From Paracidovorax oryzae ATCC 19882 (lineage in GTDB: Bacteria; Pseudomonadota; Gammaproteobacteria; Burkholderiales; Burkholderiaceae_C): 64,000 nucleotides of DNA. Below, piece after piece: positions 8,306-17,348 of this stretch (positions within the stretch are counted from its first letter, which is position 1; each line of letters starts with the position of its first letter). The DNA is taken from positions 62,001 to 126,000 of the forward strand of contig NZ_JMKU01000002.1 in NCBI RefSeq assembly GCF_000687165.1, read 5' to 3'. The position numbers and the translations under genes were made by a program. The notes beneath the pieces are model-generated. The model saw only the letters and a list, made by a program, of their open reading frames with translations. It was not told the DNA's origin and searched no databases.

Positions 8306-9772
8306 ATGCCCGAAAGAATATTGTCCAGCCAGGGGGCCCTCCTGGCTGAACCCGCCGCCTTGTCGCAGGGGCATGCCGGAGCGGGGATCCGCCCCGATGC
8401 GCGCCGCTGGCTGGCGCTCGCCGTGCTGCTCACCGGGGCCCTGTTGCCGCCACTGGATTTCTTCATCGTCAACGTCGCGCTGCCGGCCATGCGCACCGAC
8501 CTGGCGGCCGATGCCGCCATGGCGCAGCTGGTCATTTCGGTATATGCCGTTGCCTATGCCGTCACGCTGATCCTGGGCGGCCGGCTCGGTGACCTGTACG
8601 GTCGCCGGCGCGTGTTCGTCTGCGGCATGCTGGGCTTCGGTGCGTCGTCGGTGCTGTGCGGGCTGGCCACGTCGCCGGAGGTGCTGGTGGCCGGTCGCCT
8701 GCTGCAGGGGCTGGCCGCTGCCGTGATGGCGCCGCAGCCGCTGGCGACCATCCATGCCCTGTTCCCCGCGCACGAAAAGAACCGCGCCCTGGGCCTGTAC
8801 GGGGCCGTCTTCGGGCTCGCCGCCGTGGCCGGGCAGGGGCTGGGGGGCGCGCTGGTGGTGGCTGACTGGTTCAGCCTGGGCTGGCGCACCGTCTTCCTCG
8901 TCAACCTGCCTGTCGTCGCCCTGGCCGTGCCCGCAGCCCTGGCGCTGGTGCAGGAGAGCCGCTCGCCCCATGCCGTCCAGCTGGACGTGCGCGGCGCGCT
9001 CCTGCTGGCGGCCGGCCTGCTGGCGCTGCTGGTTCCCCTGATCGAGGGCCGCGAGCACGGGTGGCCCTGGTGGTGCTGGGGGCTGCTGGCATCGTGCGTG
9101 CCGCTGCTGCGGGCGTTCTGGCGCTTCGAGCAAAACCTGGAGCGTGCGGGGGGCGCGCCTTTGATCGCGCCGTCGCTGCTGGGCCAGCGGGGGCTGCGCT
9201 GCAGCCTGGCCGCCACGCTGTGCTTTTATTCCATCGCGCCGTTCTTCCTGATCTTCGCCATCTACCAGCAGGCGGGCCTGGGCCGCGGCCCTCTCGCCGC
9301 GGGGCTGGCGCTCATGCCGATGGGCGTGGGATTCCTGTGCGGCTCGCTGTGCAGCCGCAGGGCCGCCCTGCGGCTGGGCGCGGGAACGGCCGCCTTCGGC
9401 ATCGTGGTGGAGCTGCTGGGCATGTTCGGGGCCTCGACCCTGGCCATTGCCCACCATGCCCCGTGGCTCGTGCTGCCGCTGTTCGCCATCGGCCTGGGCC
9501 AGGGCATGGCGATGCCTGCCCTGGTGCGCCTGAACATGGACCAGGTCGATGTCCGATGGGCAGGACTCTCCGCGGGCCTGGTCCATGCCACCCTGCAGGT
9601 CGGCGCGGCGATTTCCGTGGCCGTGATCGGGGGGCTGTTCTTCGTCCTGGCGCCCGAGGGGGCCGGAGCCCATGCGGTACAGGTCGGGTTCTCCGTCACC
9701 TCCGCGCTCATCGGCGCGTGCCTTGCCGCGGCGGCCTTGCTGGCAGGGAGTCTCCGGCCCGCGTCGGCCTGA
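8306..9772 (+). CDS. MFS multidrug-type exporter (DHA2-like)
   Basis: A 488-residue polytopic transporter with more than twelve hydrophobic segments. The first helix ends FFIVNVALPAM, a hallmark of EmrB/QacA-type exporters, and the cytoplasmic loop LGGRLGDLYGRRRVFV is MFS motif A. The start at ATG 8306 is fixed by AAGGAGG at 8291-8297. Substrate cannot be read from sequence; antiseptic, dye or antibiotic efflux is typical. No cognate regulator is adjacent. Confidence 0.85.
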   Translation: MPERILSSQGALLAEPAALSQGHAGAGIRPDARRWLALAVLLTGALLPPLDFFIVNVALPAMRTDLAADAAMAQLVISVYAVAYAVTLILGGRLGDLYGRRRVFVCGMLGFGASSVLCGLATSPEVLVAGRLLQGLAAAVMAPQPLATIHALFPAHEKNRALGLYGAVFGLAAVAGQGLGGALVVADWFSLGWRTVFLVNLPVVALAVPAALALVQESRSPHAVQLDVRGALLLAAGLLALLVPLIEGREHGWPWWCWGLLASCVPLLRAFWRFEQNLERAGGAPLIAPSLLGQRGLRCSLAATLCFYSIAPFFLIFAIYQQAGLGRGPLAAGLALMPMGVGFLCGSLCSRRAALRLGAGTAAFGIVVELLGMFGASTLAIAHHAPWLVLPLFAIGLGQGMAMPALVRLNMDQVDVRWAGLSAGLVHATLQVGAAISVAVIGGLFFVLAPEGAGAHAVQVGFSVTSALIGACLAAAALLAGSLRPASA

Positions 9773-9790
9773 CTGCCTGCACCAATAAAA

Positions 9791-9811
9791 AAGCACCCGG
9801 CAAGGGTGCTT
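9791..9811 (-). terminator. intrinsic terminator shared by convergent genes
   Basis: AAGCACCC-GGCAA-GGGTGCTT forms an 8-bp hairpin. Read on the minus strand the stem is followed by a run of six T, so it is a good terminator for the DUF3567 gene. On the plus strand only three T follow, so it would act weakly for the MFS gene. Confidence 0.8.
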
Positions 9812-9838
9812 TGTCGATCCGGGGCGGCGGTGGCCGCT

Positions 9839-10126
9839 TCAGTGCACCACTACCGGGTTCTGCGCCAGCCCCACGTATCCGTCGAGCGTATCGTCCACCT
9901 CTTCCTGGGTGGGCGTGTCGCGCTGCCAGGCCAGGATCTGCTGCTGGAACATCTCGGCCCAGGATCCGTCGAGGTACACCTCCTTGCCGGAACGCTTGTC
10001 CACGATCTCGAAGCCGTGGCGCACCAGCTGGTGCACGGGCGGCGCGCCCGCGGGTGCCTCGGCGTCGCCGGTGTCGGGCTGCATGTGGACCACCACGAAG
10101 GAGTCGGAGTCGTAGAGCATGTGCAT
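9839..10126 (-). CDS. DUF3567 family small protein
   Basis: A 95-residue protein starting MHMLYDSDSFVVVHM and containing RHGFEIVDKRSGKEVYLDG, which is the DUF3567 signature found throughout Burkholderiales. No function is known for the family. The start was taken at ATG 10126, where the conserved region begins; an ATG eight codons upstream is also in frame. It ends next to the hairpin at 9791-9811. The 286 bp upstream, to the end of the DUF3108 gene, hold no coding sequence I can support. Confidence 0.85.
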   Translation of the reverse strand: MHMLYDSDSFVVVHMQPDTGDAEAPAGAPPVHQLVRHGFEIVDKRSGKEVYLDGSWAEMFQQQILAWQRDTPTQEEVDDTLDGYVGLAQNPVVVH

Positions 10127-10412
10127 GGTGTTCCCCTGTCGGTCAAACAATCGTTTACTTGGGTCAGATGGCCACCCGGGCCCCGAAGTTCAAGACCCTC
10201 GGAAACCCGTCCTCGCATACGCCGTGCCAGCCCTCCCGGGCCGGAGCCCGGACGGCGCGCCCGAAGCGGATGCGTGAACCCAGTATTTCATGAAAAGCGC
10301 GGCCGTGCAGGCTGCGGGGCGAAGTCACGCCACCGTCCCACGAAGCTGTGGGCGAAACCGCACACCGCCCTGGCATGGGCGCCTGCCCGCACGCAGGGGG
10401 CGGCCATCCCGC

Positions 10413-11678
10413 TCATGGGCTGCTGCGGCCTGACAACTGCAGGTCCACGTAGTCGCCATTGCCCTTGCTGAGGCGGATGCGGGCGGGCAGGAAGCCCAGC
10501 GAGGGGGCCAGCCACAGCTCCGCCTTCTCGTCGGCATCGCGGCGCGGCAGGCGTTCGAGCTTCAGCGCCGGGGTGGGGCCTATCGGCAGGTCGAGCGTCT
10601 CGGTGCCGTCGATGGTGAAGGTCCAGCGGTCGGCGTTGCGGGCCCCCACGGTGGTGAAGGTGATGCGGGTGCCGTCGGGATAGCGTTCCGGCGCGGCCGC
10701 CAGCAGGGCGCCGAGCTGGATGAACACGCTCAGCCGGTCCTGCGCGCCCGCGGCGATGGCGGCCGGGGCGGAGCCCCCGCTGAAGGTGGCACGGCCCGCA
10801 CCGAAGTCGAAATCCGCCGTCTGCTCCTTGCGGGCCTGGTCGCCGAAACGCCTGGGCTGCAGGCCCGCGGGCGTGACCACCCCGCTGCTGGTCTGCGAGC
10901 GCGAGCCGAGCAGGAAGGCCTTGGCCTCCTGCCGGGCCTCGTAGCCCGCATCGTCGTGGCGCCACACCAGCGTGGCGTTGGCCCGGTAGGCGAACTTCTT
11001 CACCTCCCCGCTCACGTCGAACGCCAGGCGCAGCGAGGGCGGCAGCTGCACGGGCGGCGGCTTGGCGCTGGCATCGATGGCGGGCCCGTTCGGCGGCAGG
11101 ATCTCCACGCCCGCATTGCGGGTGTCGGCGGGATCGCTGGCGTCGGCGGCGGGCACCGCGGCTGCGGCCGCGGTGGCGCTGGAGGCCGAGGAGGAAGCCG
11201 CAGAAGAGGGCGCGCTGGCCAGGGCCGCGGCGGCCTGTGCGGCGTTCCGCGCCGCCTGGGCCGCGTCCGCTGCCGCTTCCGTAGGGGAAGCGGGGGCCTC
11301 CGCCATCGGCGGCGCGGACGGCGCCTCGCCCGCATCGGCAGGGGCAGGCGGGGTGGATGGCGCGGCCTCTTCGGCGGGCGGGGGAACGGGCGCGGGTGCT
11401 GGAGCCGGCGGCGCCGGGCGCGGCTTGCGGACCTTCGCCGGCCTGGGCGGTGGTGGTGGCGGTGGGGGCACGGCCGGCTGCGCCGCAGGCGGTTCCGGCG
11501 CGGTGGCGGGCTCCGGGGCCGGTGGAGCCGGCGGCGGCGACAGCATGCGTGTGTGGAAGGCCAGCGCTTCGGGCCGGCTCGCGTCCGCGCCGCCGGTCCA
11601 GCGCGGCAGGCCGAACAGCACGAGTGCATGCAGGGCGGCCACCAGGGCGGTGAGCGCCGCCAGGACGCGGCGCGGCAT
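10413..11678 (-). CDS. DUF3108 protein with TonB-like proline-rich spacer
   Basis: A 421-residue protein anchored by an N-terminal membrane helix (MPRRVLAALTALVAALHALV). Residues of about 50-190 are rich in Pro and Ala, including a PPPPPPPRPAKVRKPRP-type stretch resembling TonB or TolA spacers. The C-terminal 200 residues are a DUF3108 beta domain. This suggests an inner-membrane anchored, envelope-spanning protein, but no TonB-box binding end is seen. The start is at ATG 11678, just before the anchor. It follows the IclR gene by 37 nt on the same strand. Confidence 0.75.
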   Translation of the reverse strand: MPRRVLAALTALVAALHALVLFGLPRWTGGADASRPEALAFHTRMLSPPPAPPAPEPATAPEPPAAQPAVPPPPPPPPRPAKVRKPRPAPPAPAPAPVPPPAEEAAPSTPPAPADAGEAPSAPPMAEAPASPTEAAADAAQAARNAAQAAAALASAPSSAASSSASSATAAAAAVPAADASDPADTRNAGVEILPPNGPAIDASAKPPPVQLPPSLRLAFDVSGEVKKFAYRANATLVWRHDDAGYEARQEAKAFLLGSRSQTSSGVVTPAGLQPRRFGDQARKEQTADFDFGAGRATFSGGSAPAAIAAGAQDRLSVFIQLGALLAAAPERYPDGTRITFTTVGARNADRWTFTIDGTETLDLPIGPTPALKLERLPRRDADEKAELWLAPSLGFLPARIRLSKGNGDYVDLQLSGRSSP

Positions 11679-11715
11679 CAGCGGCGGCCCCCGCGGCGGC
11701 AGGCAGCGGCCACGC

Positions 11716-12504
11716 TCATGCCTGCCCGTAGCCCAGGTCGGCCGACAGCCGGCCCGCCATGGCGCGCAGTGGCGCATCGATGGCGCCGCCCCATTGCGGG
11801 TCGAAGGTGGCGACGGAGCCCAGCGTGGTGATGCCCAGGGCCAGGTGGCCGTCCGCATCGAACACCGGCGCGCAGAAGGCCACGATGCCCGGCAGCAGGG
11901 TGTCCACCACGCGCGCGGAGCCGCGCTGGCGCACTTCCTCCAGCATGGGTTGCAGGGCCTCGGGCGTGGCGGGAATGTCCTTGCGGCCGCGCCGGGCGGC
12001 TTCGGCCAGTTCCTCGGCGATGAGCCCGGCCGTCACGTCGGGCGCCAGGTGCGCGGCAAAGCAGCGGCCCGTGGCGGAGGACAGCAGCGGCATCACGTCG
12101 CCCAGCCGCAGATTGGCGGTCACCGACTGGTGCGATTCCTCCCAGTGGACGATGGTCGGCCCGCGGTTGCCCCAGACGGCCAGGGCCAGGGTCTGCTGGA
12201 TGTCTTCCATGAGGGCCGGCAGGCGCTCGCGGGCGAGCCGTACCGGGTCCAGCCGGGCCAGGGAGGCCAGGCCCAGCTTCAGGGCCGCCGGGCCCAGGTC
12301 GTAGCGGGCGGTGCGCGGATCCTGCGCGACCAGGCCCATGCGCTGGAAGCTCACGAGGTAGCGGTGTGCCTTGGCGGCGCTCATGCCGGCGGCGGCGGCG
12401 AGGTCCTTGAGCATCAGCGGTCCCCGGCTGCGCGTCAGGCCCTCCAGCAGCGAGAAGCCCACCTCCACCGATTGAATGCCCGCCCTTTCCTTGTCCATCT
12501 GCAA
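11716..12504 (-). CDS. IclR-family transcriptional regulator
   Basis: A 262-residue IclR regulator: winged helix in residues 8-70 (GFSLLEGLTRSRGPLMLKDL, then AAGMSAAKAHRYLVSF) and an effector domain with conserved SSATGRCFAA near residue 142 and ALGITTLGSV near the C-terminus. It diverges from a fumarylacetoacetase-family gene over 101 bp that carry a perfect palindrome. IclR proteins commonly control aromatic or carboxylic acid catabolism next door, which fits the FAH and Bug genes here. Confidence 0.9.
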   Translation of the reverse strand: MQMDKERAGIQSVEVGFSLLEGLTRSRGPLMLKDLAAAAGMSAAKAHRYLVSFQRMGLVAQDPRTARYDLGPAALKLGLASLARLDPVRLARERLPALMEDIQQTLALAVWGNRGPTIVHWEESHQSVTANLRLGDVMPLLSSATGRCFAAHLAPDVTAGLIAEELAEAARRGRKDIPATPEALQPMLEEVRQRGSARVVDTLLPGIVAFCAPVFDADGHLALGITTLGSVATFDPQWGGAIDAPLRAMAGRLSADLGYGQA

Positions 12505-12527
12505 TAGAATTCCCGGAGTTTTGTTTA

Positions 12528-12543
12528 GTTAAATCAATTTAAC
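12528..12543. promoter_or_regulatory. palindrome GTTAAAT-CA-ATTTAAC, candidate IclR operator
   Basis: A perfect 7-2-7 inverted repeat in AT-rich sequence between the divergent IclR and FAH genes, 24 bp from the IclR start. IclR regulators usually bind short palindromes in such divergent regions. Binding is inferred. Confidence 0.55.
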
Positions 12544-12605
12544 CATTCGTAATTTGTGTCAGGCAGCGTACCGGCTCGCTGCGGAGACAACAAGGTCTGA
12601 GCCCC

Positions 12606-13616
12606 ATGAAACTCGCCACCTACAAAGATGGTTCCCGCGACGGCCAGCTGGTCGTCGTTTCCCGCGACCTGGGCACGGCCCATTATGCGACCGGCATCGC
12701 GAGCCGCCTGCAGCAGGTGCTCGACGACTGGGGCTTCCTCGCCCCGCAGCTGCAGGACCTCTACGAGCAGCTCAACGCCGGCCGCGCGCCGCATGCCTTC
12801 CCCTTCGAGCCCGAGCGCTGCATGGCCCCGCTGCCGCGCGCCTACCAGTGGGCGGACGGCTCCGCCTACATCAACCACGTGGAGCTGGTGCGCAAGGCGC
12901 GCAACGCCGAAGTGCCCGAGAGCTTCTACACCGATCCGCTCATGTACCAGGGCGGCAGCGATGATTTCCTGGGCCCCTGCGACGATGTGGTGGTGCCCAG
13001 CGAGGCCATGGGCATCGATTTCGAGGCCGAGATCGCGGTGGTGACCGGCGACGTGAAGATGGGCGCCACGCCCGAGCAGGCCCTCGACGGCATCCGGCTG
13101 GTGATGCTGGCCAACGATGTCTCGCTGCGCAACCTGATCCCGGCCGAGCTGGCCAAGGGCTTCGGCTTCTTCCAGTCCAAGCCTGCCACCGCCTTCAGCC
13201 CCGTGGCCGTCACGCTGGACGAACTGGGCGACGCCTGGGAGGGGGGCCGCCTGCACCTCACGCTGCAGTCCACCTGGAACGGCCGCAAGGTCGGCATGTG
13301 CGACGCCGGCCCCGAGATGACCTTCCACTTCGGGCAGCTGATCGCCCACATCTGCAAGACCCGCAACGTGCGCGCCGGCTCCATCGTGGGCAGCGGCACG
13401 GTCAGCAACCGTGGCGTGGAGCAGAACGGCCGCATGGAGTGGCCCAGGGGCTACAGCTGCATCGCCGAGAAGCGCTGCATCGAGACCATCCAGGACGGCA
13501 AGCCCTCCACCGGGTTCATGCAATTCGGCGACACCATCCGCATCGAGATGAAGAACAAGGCCGGCCAGAGCCTTTTCGGCGCCATCGACCAGGCGATCGC
13601 CAGCCCCGCTGCCTGA
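12606..13616 (+). CDS. fumarylacetoacetate hydrolase family protein
   Basis: A 336-residue FAH-superfamily enzyme. Metal-ligand and catalytic elements are seen in GIDFEAEIAVVTGD, a following LANDVSLRN and SIVGSGTVSNRG. Such proteins hydrolyse, dehydrate or decarboxylate 2-oxo or acyl-ketone acids in aromatic and sugar-acid catabolism; the exact substrate is not evident. N-terminal MKLATYKDGSRDGQLVVVS is typical of the long subgroup related to fumarylacetoacetase. It is divergent from IclR, its probable regulator, and is followed 4 nt later by a TraB/GumN gene. Confidence 0.88.
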   Translation: MKLATYKDGSRDGQLVVVSRDLGTAHYATGIASRLQQVLDDWGFLAPQLQDLYEQLNAGRAPHAFPFEPERCMAPLPRAYQWADGSAYINHVELVRKARNAEVPESFYTDPLMYQGGSDDFLGPCDDVVVPSEAMGIDFEAEIAVVTGDVKMGATPEQALDGIRLVMLANDVSLRNLIPAELAKGFGFFQSKPATAFSPVAVTLDELGDAWEGGRLHLTLQSTWNGRKVGMCDAGPEMTFHFGQLIAHICKTRNVRAGSIVGSGTVSNRGVEQNGRMEWPRGYSCIAEKRCIETIQDGKPSTGFMQFGDTIRIEMKNKAGQSLFGAIDQAIASPAA

Positions 13617-13620
13617 CGCC

Positions 13621-14712
13621 ATGACGCTGCCCGCCGCCTTGCGCCGGCTGGCCGCCGCCGGGCTTCTCTGCCTGGCGCCGGCCGTGGTCCCGGCGCAGCC
13701 CGCTCCGGCGACCCTGCCATCGACCGTGCCCGCCGCCGTGCCGGCGTCTGCACCCGCTTCCGCATCGGCCTCCGCCGCCCGCCCCACCGCCTCCGCGCCC
13801 GCACCGGCCCATGCGGCCCGGCGGGCCGACTGCCCCCCGTTGCCGAAGCCGCTCGATCCCGCCGGCATTCCCCAGGCGCTGCAGAAGGCCCGCGACCGCG
13901 GGCTGCTGTGGCGCGTGGAAAAAGACGGACGCACCAGCTGGCTCTACGGCACGGTGCATGCCGCCCGGCGCGGCTGGATGCTGCCCGGCCCCACGGTGAT
14001 GGCCGCCGTCCGCGCCAGCGACCGCGTGGCGCTGGAGATGGACCTGCTGGACCCCACCGTGATGCAGAAGCTGCAGGCCGCCCTGCGCAAGCCGGCGGAC
14101 GCCCCGCCGCTGCCGCCTGAGCTGGAGCGCCGCCTGGCCGCGCAACGCGATGCTGCCTGCGCCGACCCCTCCATGCCGGAGATGCGGCCCGAGCTGCAGG
14201 TGTCCTCGCTGGTGGTGATGTCCGCTCGGCGCGAGGGCTTCGATCCGGCCTATGGCATCGACTTCGTGCTGGCCGGGCTGGCCCGCGGGCTGCACAAGCC
14301 CGTGGTGTCGCTGGAGTCCGTCGATCTGCAGGTGCAGACGCTGGCGTCCGACGACCCGAAGGAAACCGCCGCCGCCGTCGCCTCCGGGCTCGACCAGCTG
14401 GAAAACCATTCAGCGCGCGAGACCCTGACCACGCTCGCCACGGCCTGGTCCGACGGCCGCGCCAACCTGCTGGAAACCTACGGCCAGTGGTGCGGCTGCC
14501 AGCGCACCCCGGAAGAGCGCCAGGCCTTCGATCAGCTGGTGGTGGCGCGCAACCCGGGCATGGCGCGCGCCATCGTGGCCGAGCACCGCGCGGGCCACGC
14601 CGTGTTCGCGGCCGTGGGCGCACTGCACATGGTGGGCCCCGAGGGCCTGCCGACCCTGCTGGCCCGCGAGGGTTTCCGGGTCGAGCGCGTGGAATGGCCC
14701 GCGCGGCCCTGA
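13621..14712 (+). CDS. exported TraB/GumN family protein
   Basis: A 363-residue protein with a signal peptide (residues about 8-27, ending VVPAQPA) and an Ala/Pro/Ser-rich spacer, then a TraB/GumN (Tiki-like) domain. The conserved LLWRVEKDGRTSWLYGTVHA lies near residue 100 and the paired C-terminal element AVGALHMVGPEGLPTLL near 335. Members are thought to be metal-dependent peptidases or to have lost activity. It begins 4 nt after the FAH gene, so it is cotranscribed, though a functional link is not obvious. Confidence 0.82.
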   Translation: MTLPAALRRLAAAGLLCLAPAVVPAQPAPATLPSTVPAAVPASAPASASASAARPTASAPAPAHAARRADCPPLPKPLDPAGIPQALQKARDRGLLWRVEKDGRTSWLYGTVHAARRGWMLPGPTVMAAVRASDRVALEMDLLDPTVMQKLQAALRKPADAPPLPPELERRLAAQRDAACADPSMPEMRPELQVSSLVVMSARREGFDPAYGIDFVLAGLARGLHKPVVSLESVDLQVQTLASDDPKETAAAVASGLDQLENHSARETLTTLATAWSDGRANLLETYGQWCGCQRTPEERQAFDQLVVARNPGMARAIVAEHRAGHAVFAAVGALHMVGPEGLPTLLAREGFRVERVEWPARP

Positions 14713-14742
14713 TTTTTAGCGAAGACAACAACAGGAGACAAC

Positions 14743-15720
14743 ATGCACCGCAGAACCCTGCTGGGGAGCGCCGCCGCCGCGGCCGCCCTGGCCGTACAGC
14801 CCTGGGCGCGCGCCCAGTCCGACTACCCCGCCCAGCCCATCCGCTGGGTCGTGCCGTACCCGCCCGGCGGCGGCACCGACGTGCTCGCCCGCACCGTGGC
14901 CGAGGCGTTGCGCACCCCGCTGGGCCAGCAGATCGTGGTGGACAACCGCCCCGGCGCCTCCACCAACATCGGCGCGCAGATCGTCGCCACCGCCAAGCCG
15001 GACGGCTACACGCTGATGTCGGCCGACAACGCCCTGCTGGCGTTCAACGAGCACCTGTTCAGCAAGCTGCCGTTCAGCCCCGACAAGGATTTCACCTACA
15101 TCGGCGGCCTCTCGCGCTTCCCCCTCGCGCTGGTGGTGCATCCGGGCTTCGAGGCGCGCAACTTCCAGGAATTCATCGCGTACGCGCGCGCCAACCCCGG
15201 CAAGCTGAACTACGCATCGCCGGGCAATGGATCGCCCCACCACCTGGCGATGGAGATGTTCAAGAACCGCACCCAGACCTTCCTGACGCACATCCCCTAC
15301 CGTGGCGCGGCCCCCGCGCTGCAGGACGTGATGGGTGGGCAGGTGCCGTGCATGTTCCTGGACCTGGCCGCCGGCCTGCCGGTGATCCAGTCGGGCAAGG
15401 TGCGTGCGCTCGCCATCGGCTCGGGCCGCCGCGCCGCCCGCCTGCCCCAGGTGCCCACGCTGGCCGAAGTGGGCGTGCCCGATGCCGAGGTCTATGCCTT
15501 CCAGGGCGTGCTCGGCCCGGCCGGCCTGCCGCCGGCCATCGTCGGCCGCCTGAACGGCGAGATCAACAAGGCCCTGGCCACGCCCACCGTGGTCCAGCGC
15601 ATGCAGGATTTCGGTATGGAGGCGCTGCCCGGCACGCCCGAGCAGTTCCGCGCGATGGCGCGCGGCGAGGCGAAACGCTGGGGGCCGATCATCCAGGCAG
15701 CCGGCGTGAAGCTGGACTGA
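14743..15720 (+). CDS. Bug-family tripartite tricarboxylate transporter receptor
   Basis: A 325-residue periplasmic binding protein. A signal peptide with a twin-arginine-like start (MHRRTLLGSAAA) ends WARAQ. The mature part begins YPAQPIRWVVPYPPGGGTD and contains VVDNRPGAS and PDGYTL, all signatures of the Bug (BctC) family, which bind carboxylates for TTT transporters. No membrane TctA/TctB subunits are encoded nearby, as is usual for the many orphan Bug proteins of Burkholderiales. Its place behind IclR and FAH suggests capture of the acid degraded by that pathway. Confidence 0.92.
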   Translation: MHRRTLLGSAAAAAALAVQPWARAQSDYPAQPIRWVVPYPPGGGTDVLARTVAEALRTPLGQQIVVDNRPGASTNIGAQIVATAKPDGYTLMSADNALLAFNEHLFSKLPFSPDKDFTYIGGLSRFPLALVVHPGFEARNFQEFIAYARANPGKLNYASPGNGSPHHLAMEMFKNRTQTFLTHIPYRGAAPALQDVMGGQVPCMFLDLAAGLPVIQSGKVRALAIGSGRRAARLPQVPTLAEVGVPDAEVYAFQGVLGPAGLPPAIVGRLNGEINKALATPTVVQRMQDFGMEALPGTPEQFRAMARGEAKRWGPIIQAAGVKLD

Positions 15721-15819
15721 CCGCCTGCGGCGCGATCGCCGAGCCATCGCCGGATCCGGCTTTTCTTGCCATACTGCTCCCGGGCGGCGCAGCTTGTTGC
15801 CGCCGCAGGAGCGTTGTCC

Positions 15820-16464
15820 ATGTCGCTGGAAATCTGGTTCGCCTTCGTCGCCGCCTGCTCCGTGATGCTCGTCATCCCGGGGCCTACCATCCTCACCGTC
15901 ATCAGCTATTCCATGGCGCACGGGCGCCGGGCCAACGTGCCGCTGGTGGCCGCCGTGGCGCTCGGCGATTCGACGGCGCTCGCCGTATCGCTGCTGGGGC
16001 TGGGCTCGCTGCTGGCCGCCTCGGCCTTCTGGTTCACCGTGGTCAAGTGGGCCGGCGGCCTCTACCTGCTCTACCTCGCCGCGAAGATGCTGCGCGCGGG
16101 CCTGCGCGCGCCCGGCGGTGCTGCCCCAGCCGACACCGCCGCGCCCAAGGCGCCCGGATCGCGCTGGCGGCTGTTCGCCAACACCTACCTGGTCACGGCC
16201 CTCAACCCCAAGGGCATCGTGTTCTTCGTCGCCTTCCTGCCCCAGTTCATCCGGCCCGGCGCGCCCATCACCCAGCAGCTCTGGATCCTGGCCGCCACCT
16301 TCGTCACCCTGGCTACGGTCAACGCCACGGCCTACGCGGTGTTCGCCAGCGCGGCCGGCCGGCTGCTGGCCTCGCCCCGAGCGCAGCGGCGCTTCCACCT
16401 GGCGGGTGGTTCGCTGCTGGGAGCAGCAGGCATCTGGGCACTGATGGCACGCCGCCCGGCCTGA
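15820..16464 (+). CDS. LysE/RhtB family amino-acid exporter
   Basis: A 214-residue membrane protein with about six hydrophobic segments and the family signature VMLVIPGPTILTVISYSMAHG near the N-terminus, followed by an ALGDSTAL helix. The C-terminal part has LNPKGIVFFVAFLPQF. It probably exports an amino acid or related metabolite. The start at ATG 15820 has GCAGGAG nine bases upstream. An 8-bp GC hairpin (16454-16480) overlaps the stop but lacks a T run. Confidence 0.85.
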   Translation: MSLEIWFAFVAACSVMLVIPGPTILTVISYSMAHGRRANVPLVAAVALGDSTALAVSLLGLGSLLAASAFWFTVVKWAGGLYLLYLAAKMLRAGLRAPGGAAPADTAAPKAPGSRWRLFANTYLVTALNPKGIVFFVAFLPQFIRPGAPITQQLWILAATFVTLATVNATAYAVFASAAGRLLASPRAQRRFHLAGGSLLGAAGIWALMARRPA

Positions 16465-16625
16465 GGGCCGGTGGCCGGGCGCGTGGAAACGCGCTGCTGT
16501 AGGCCGCCGCCGCGAACCGGGCCGTGCGGAGGGGCCGCGGTGGGAAATTGCGCTACGGTGCGGCGTTCGGTGCCTTGCCGGCACCTTCGTCCTTCCCCTC
16601 GACTTCCCTACGAAAGCGACACCCC

Positions 16626-17306
16626 ATGGCCCGCATCCTGATGGTTCTCACGTCCCATGACCGCCTCGGCGACACCGGCAAGAAGACCGGCTTCTGGCTC
16701 GAGGAATTCGCCGCGCCGTACTACGTGTTCAAGGACGCGGGCGCGGAGATCACCCTCGCATCCCCCCAGGGCGGCCAGCCACCGCTGGATCCCAAGAGCG
16801 ACGACGAGAGCGCCCAGACCGATGCCACGCGCCGCTTCAAGGCCGATGCCGGGGCGCAGCAGCAACTGGCCACCACCGTGCCGCTCGCCAGCGTGCGCGC
16901 CGGGGATTTCGACGCCGTGTTCTACCCTGGCGGCCACGGCCCGCTGTGGGACCTGGCCGAGGACGCGCAATCCATCGCGTTGATCGAAAAAACGTTTGCC
17001 GCGAAGAAACCGCTGGCCCTGGTCTGCCACGCACCTGGCGTGCTGCGCCACGCCAAGGCCCCGGGCGGTGAGCCGCTGGTCAAGGGCCGCAAGGTGACGG
17101 GCTTCACCAACAGCGAGGAAGAGGGCGTGCAGCTCACGCAGGTGGTGCCGTTCCTGGTGGAGGACATGCTCAAGGCCAACGGCGGCGAGTACGCCAAGGG
17201 CGCGGATTGGGCGCCGTTCGTGCTGACCGATGGGACGCTGGTGACGGGGCAGAATCCGGCGTCGTCGGAGCCGGCGGCGAAGGCGTTGCTGCAGTTGCTG
17301 GGGTGA
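16626..17306 (+). CDS. type 1 glutamine amidotransferase-like DJ-1/PfpI protein
   Basis: A 226-residue DJ-1/PfpI superfamily protein of the Hsp31/YajL-like class. It opens MARILMVLTSHDRLGDTG, has the glutamate-bearing LEEFAAPYYVFKDAG, and the nucleophile elbow ALVCHAPGVL with the catalytic cysteine near residue 140 followed by histidine. Relatives act as glyoxalase III, deglycase or chaperone. Its 3' part is repeated as a broken copy at 20280-20665. Downstream lies the accessory stretch that separates it from the convergent dctM gene. Confidence 0.85.
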   Translation: MARILMVLTSHDRLGDTGKKTGFWLEEFAAPYYVFKDAGAEITLASPQGGQPPLDPKSDDESAQTDATRRFKADAGAQQQLATTVPLASVRAGDFDAVFYPGGHGPLWDLAEDAQSIALIEKTFAAKKPLALVCHAPGVLRHAKAPGGEPLVKGRKVTGFTNSEEEGVQLTQVVPFLVEDMLKANGGEYAKGADWAPFVLTDGTLVTGQNPASSEPAAKALLQLLG

Positions 17307-17348
17307 ACTTCACCATGGTGTGAACCGGCAGCGGGTGACTGCTACGGG

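Noticed and set aside
16454-16480. 8-bp GC-rich hairpin at the lysE stop as a terminator
   Set aside because: It lacks a T run and overlaps the coding end; such hairpins arise often in DNA of this composition.
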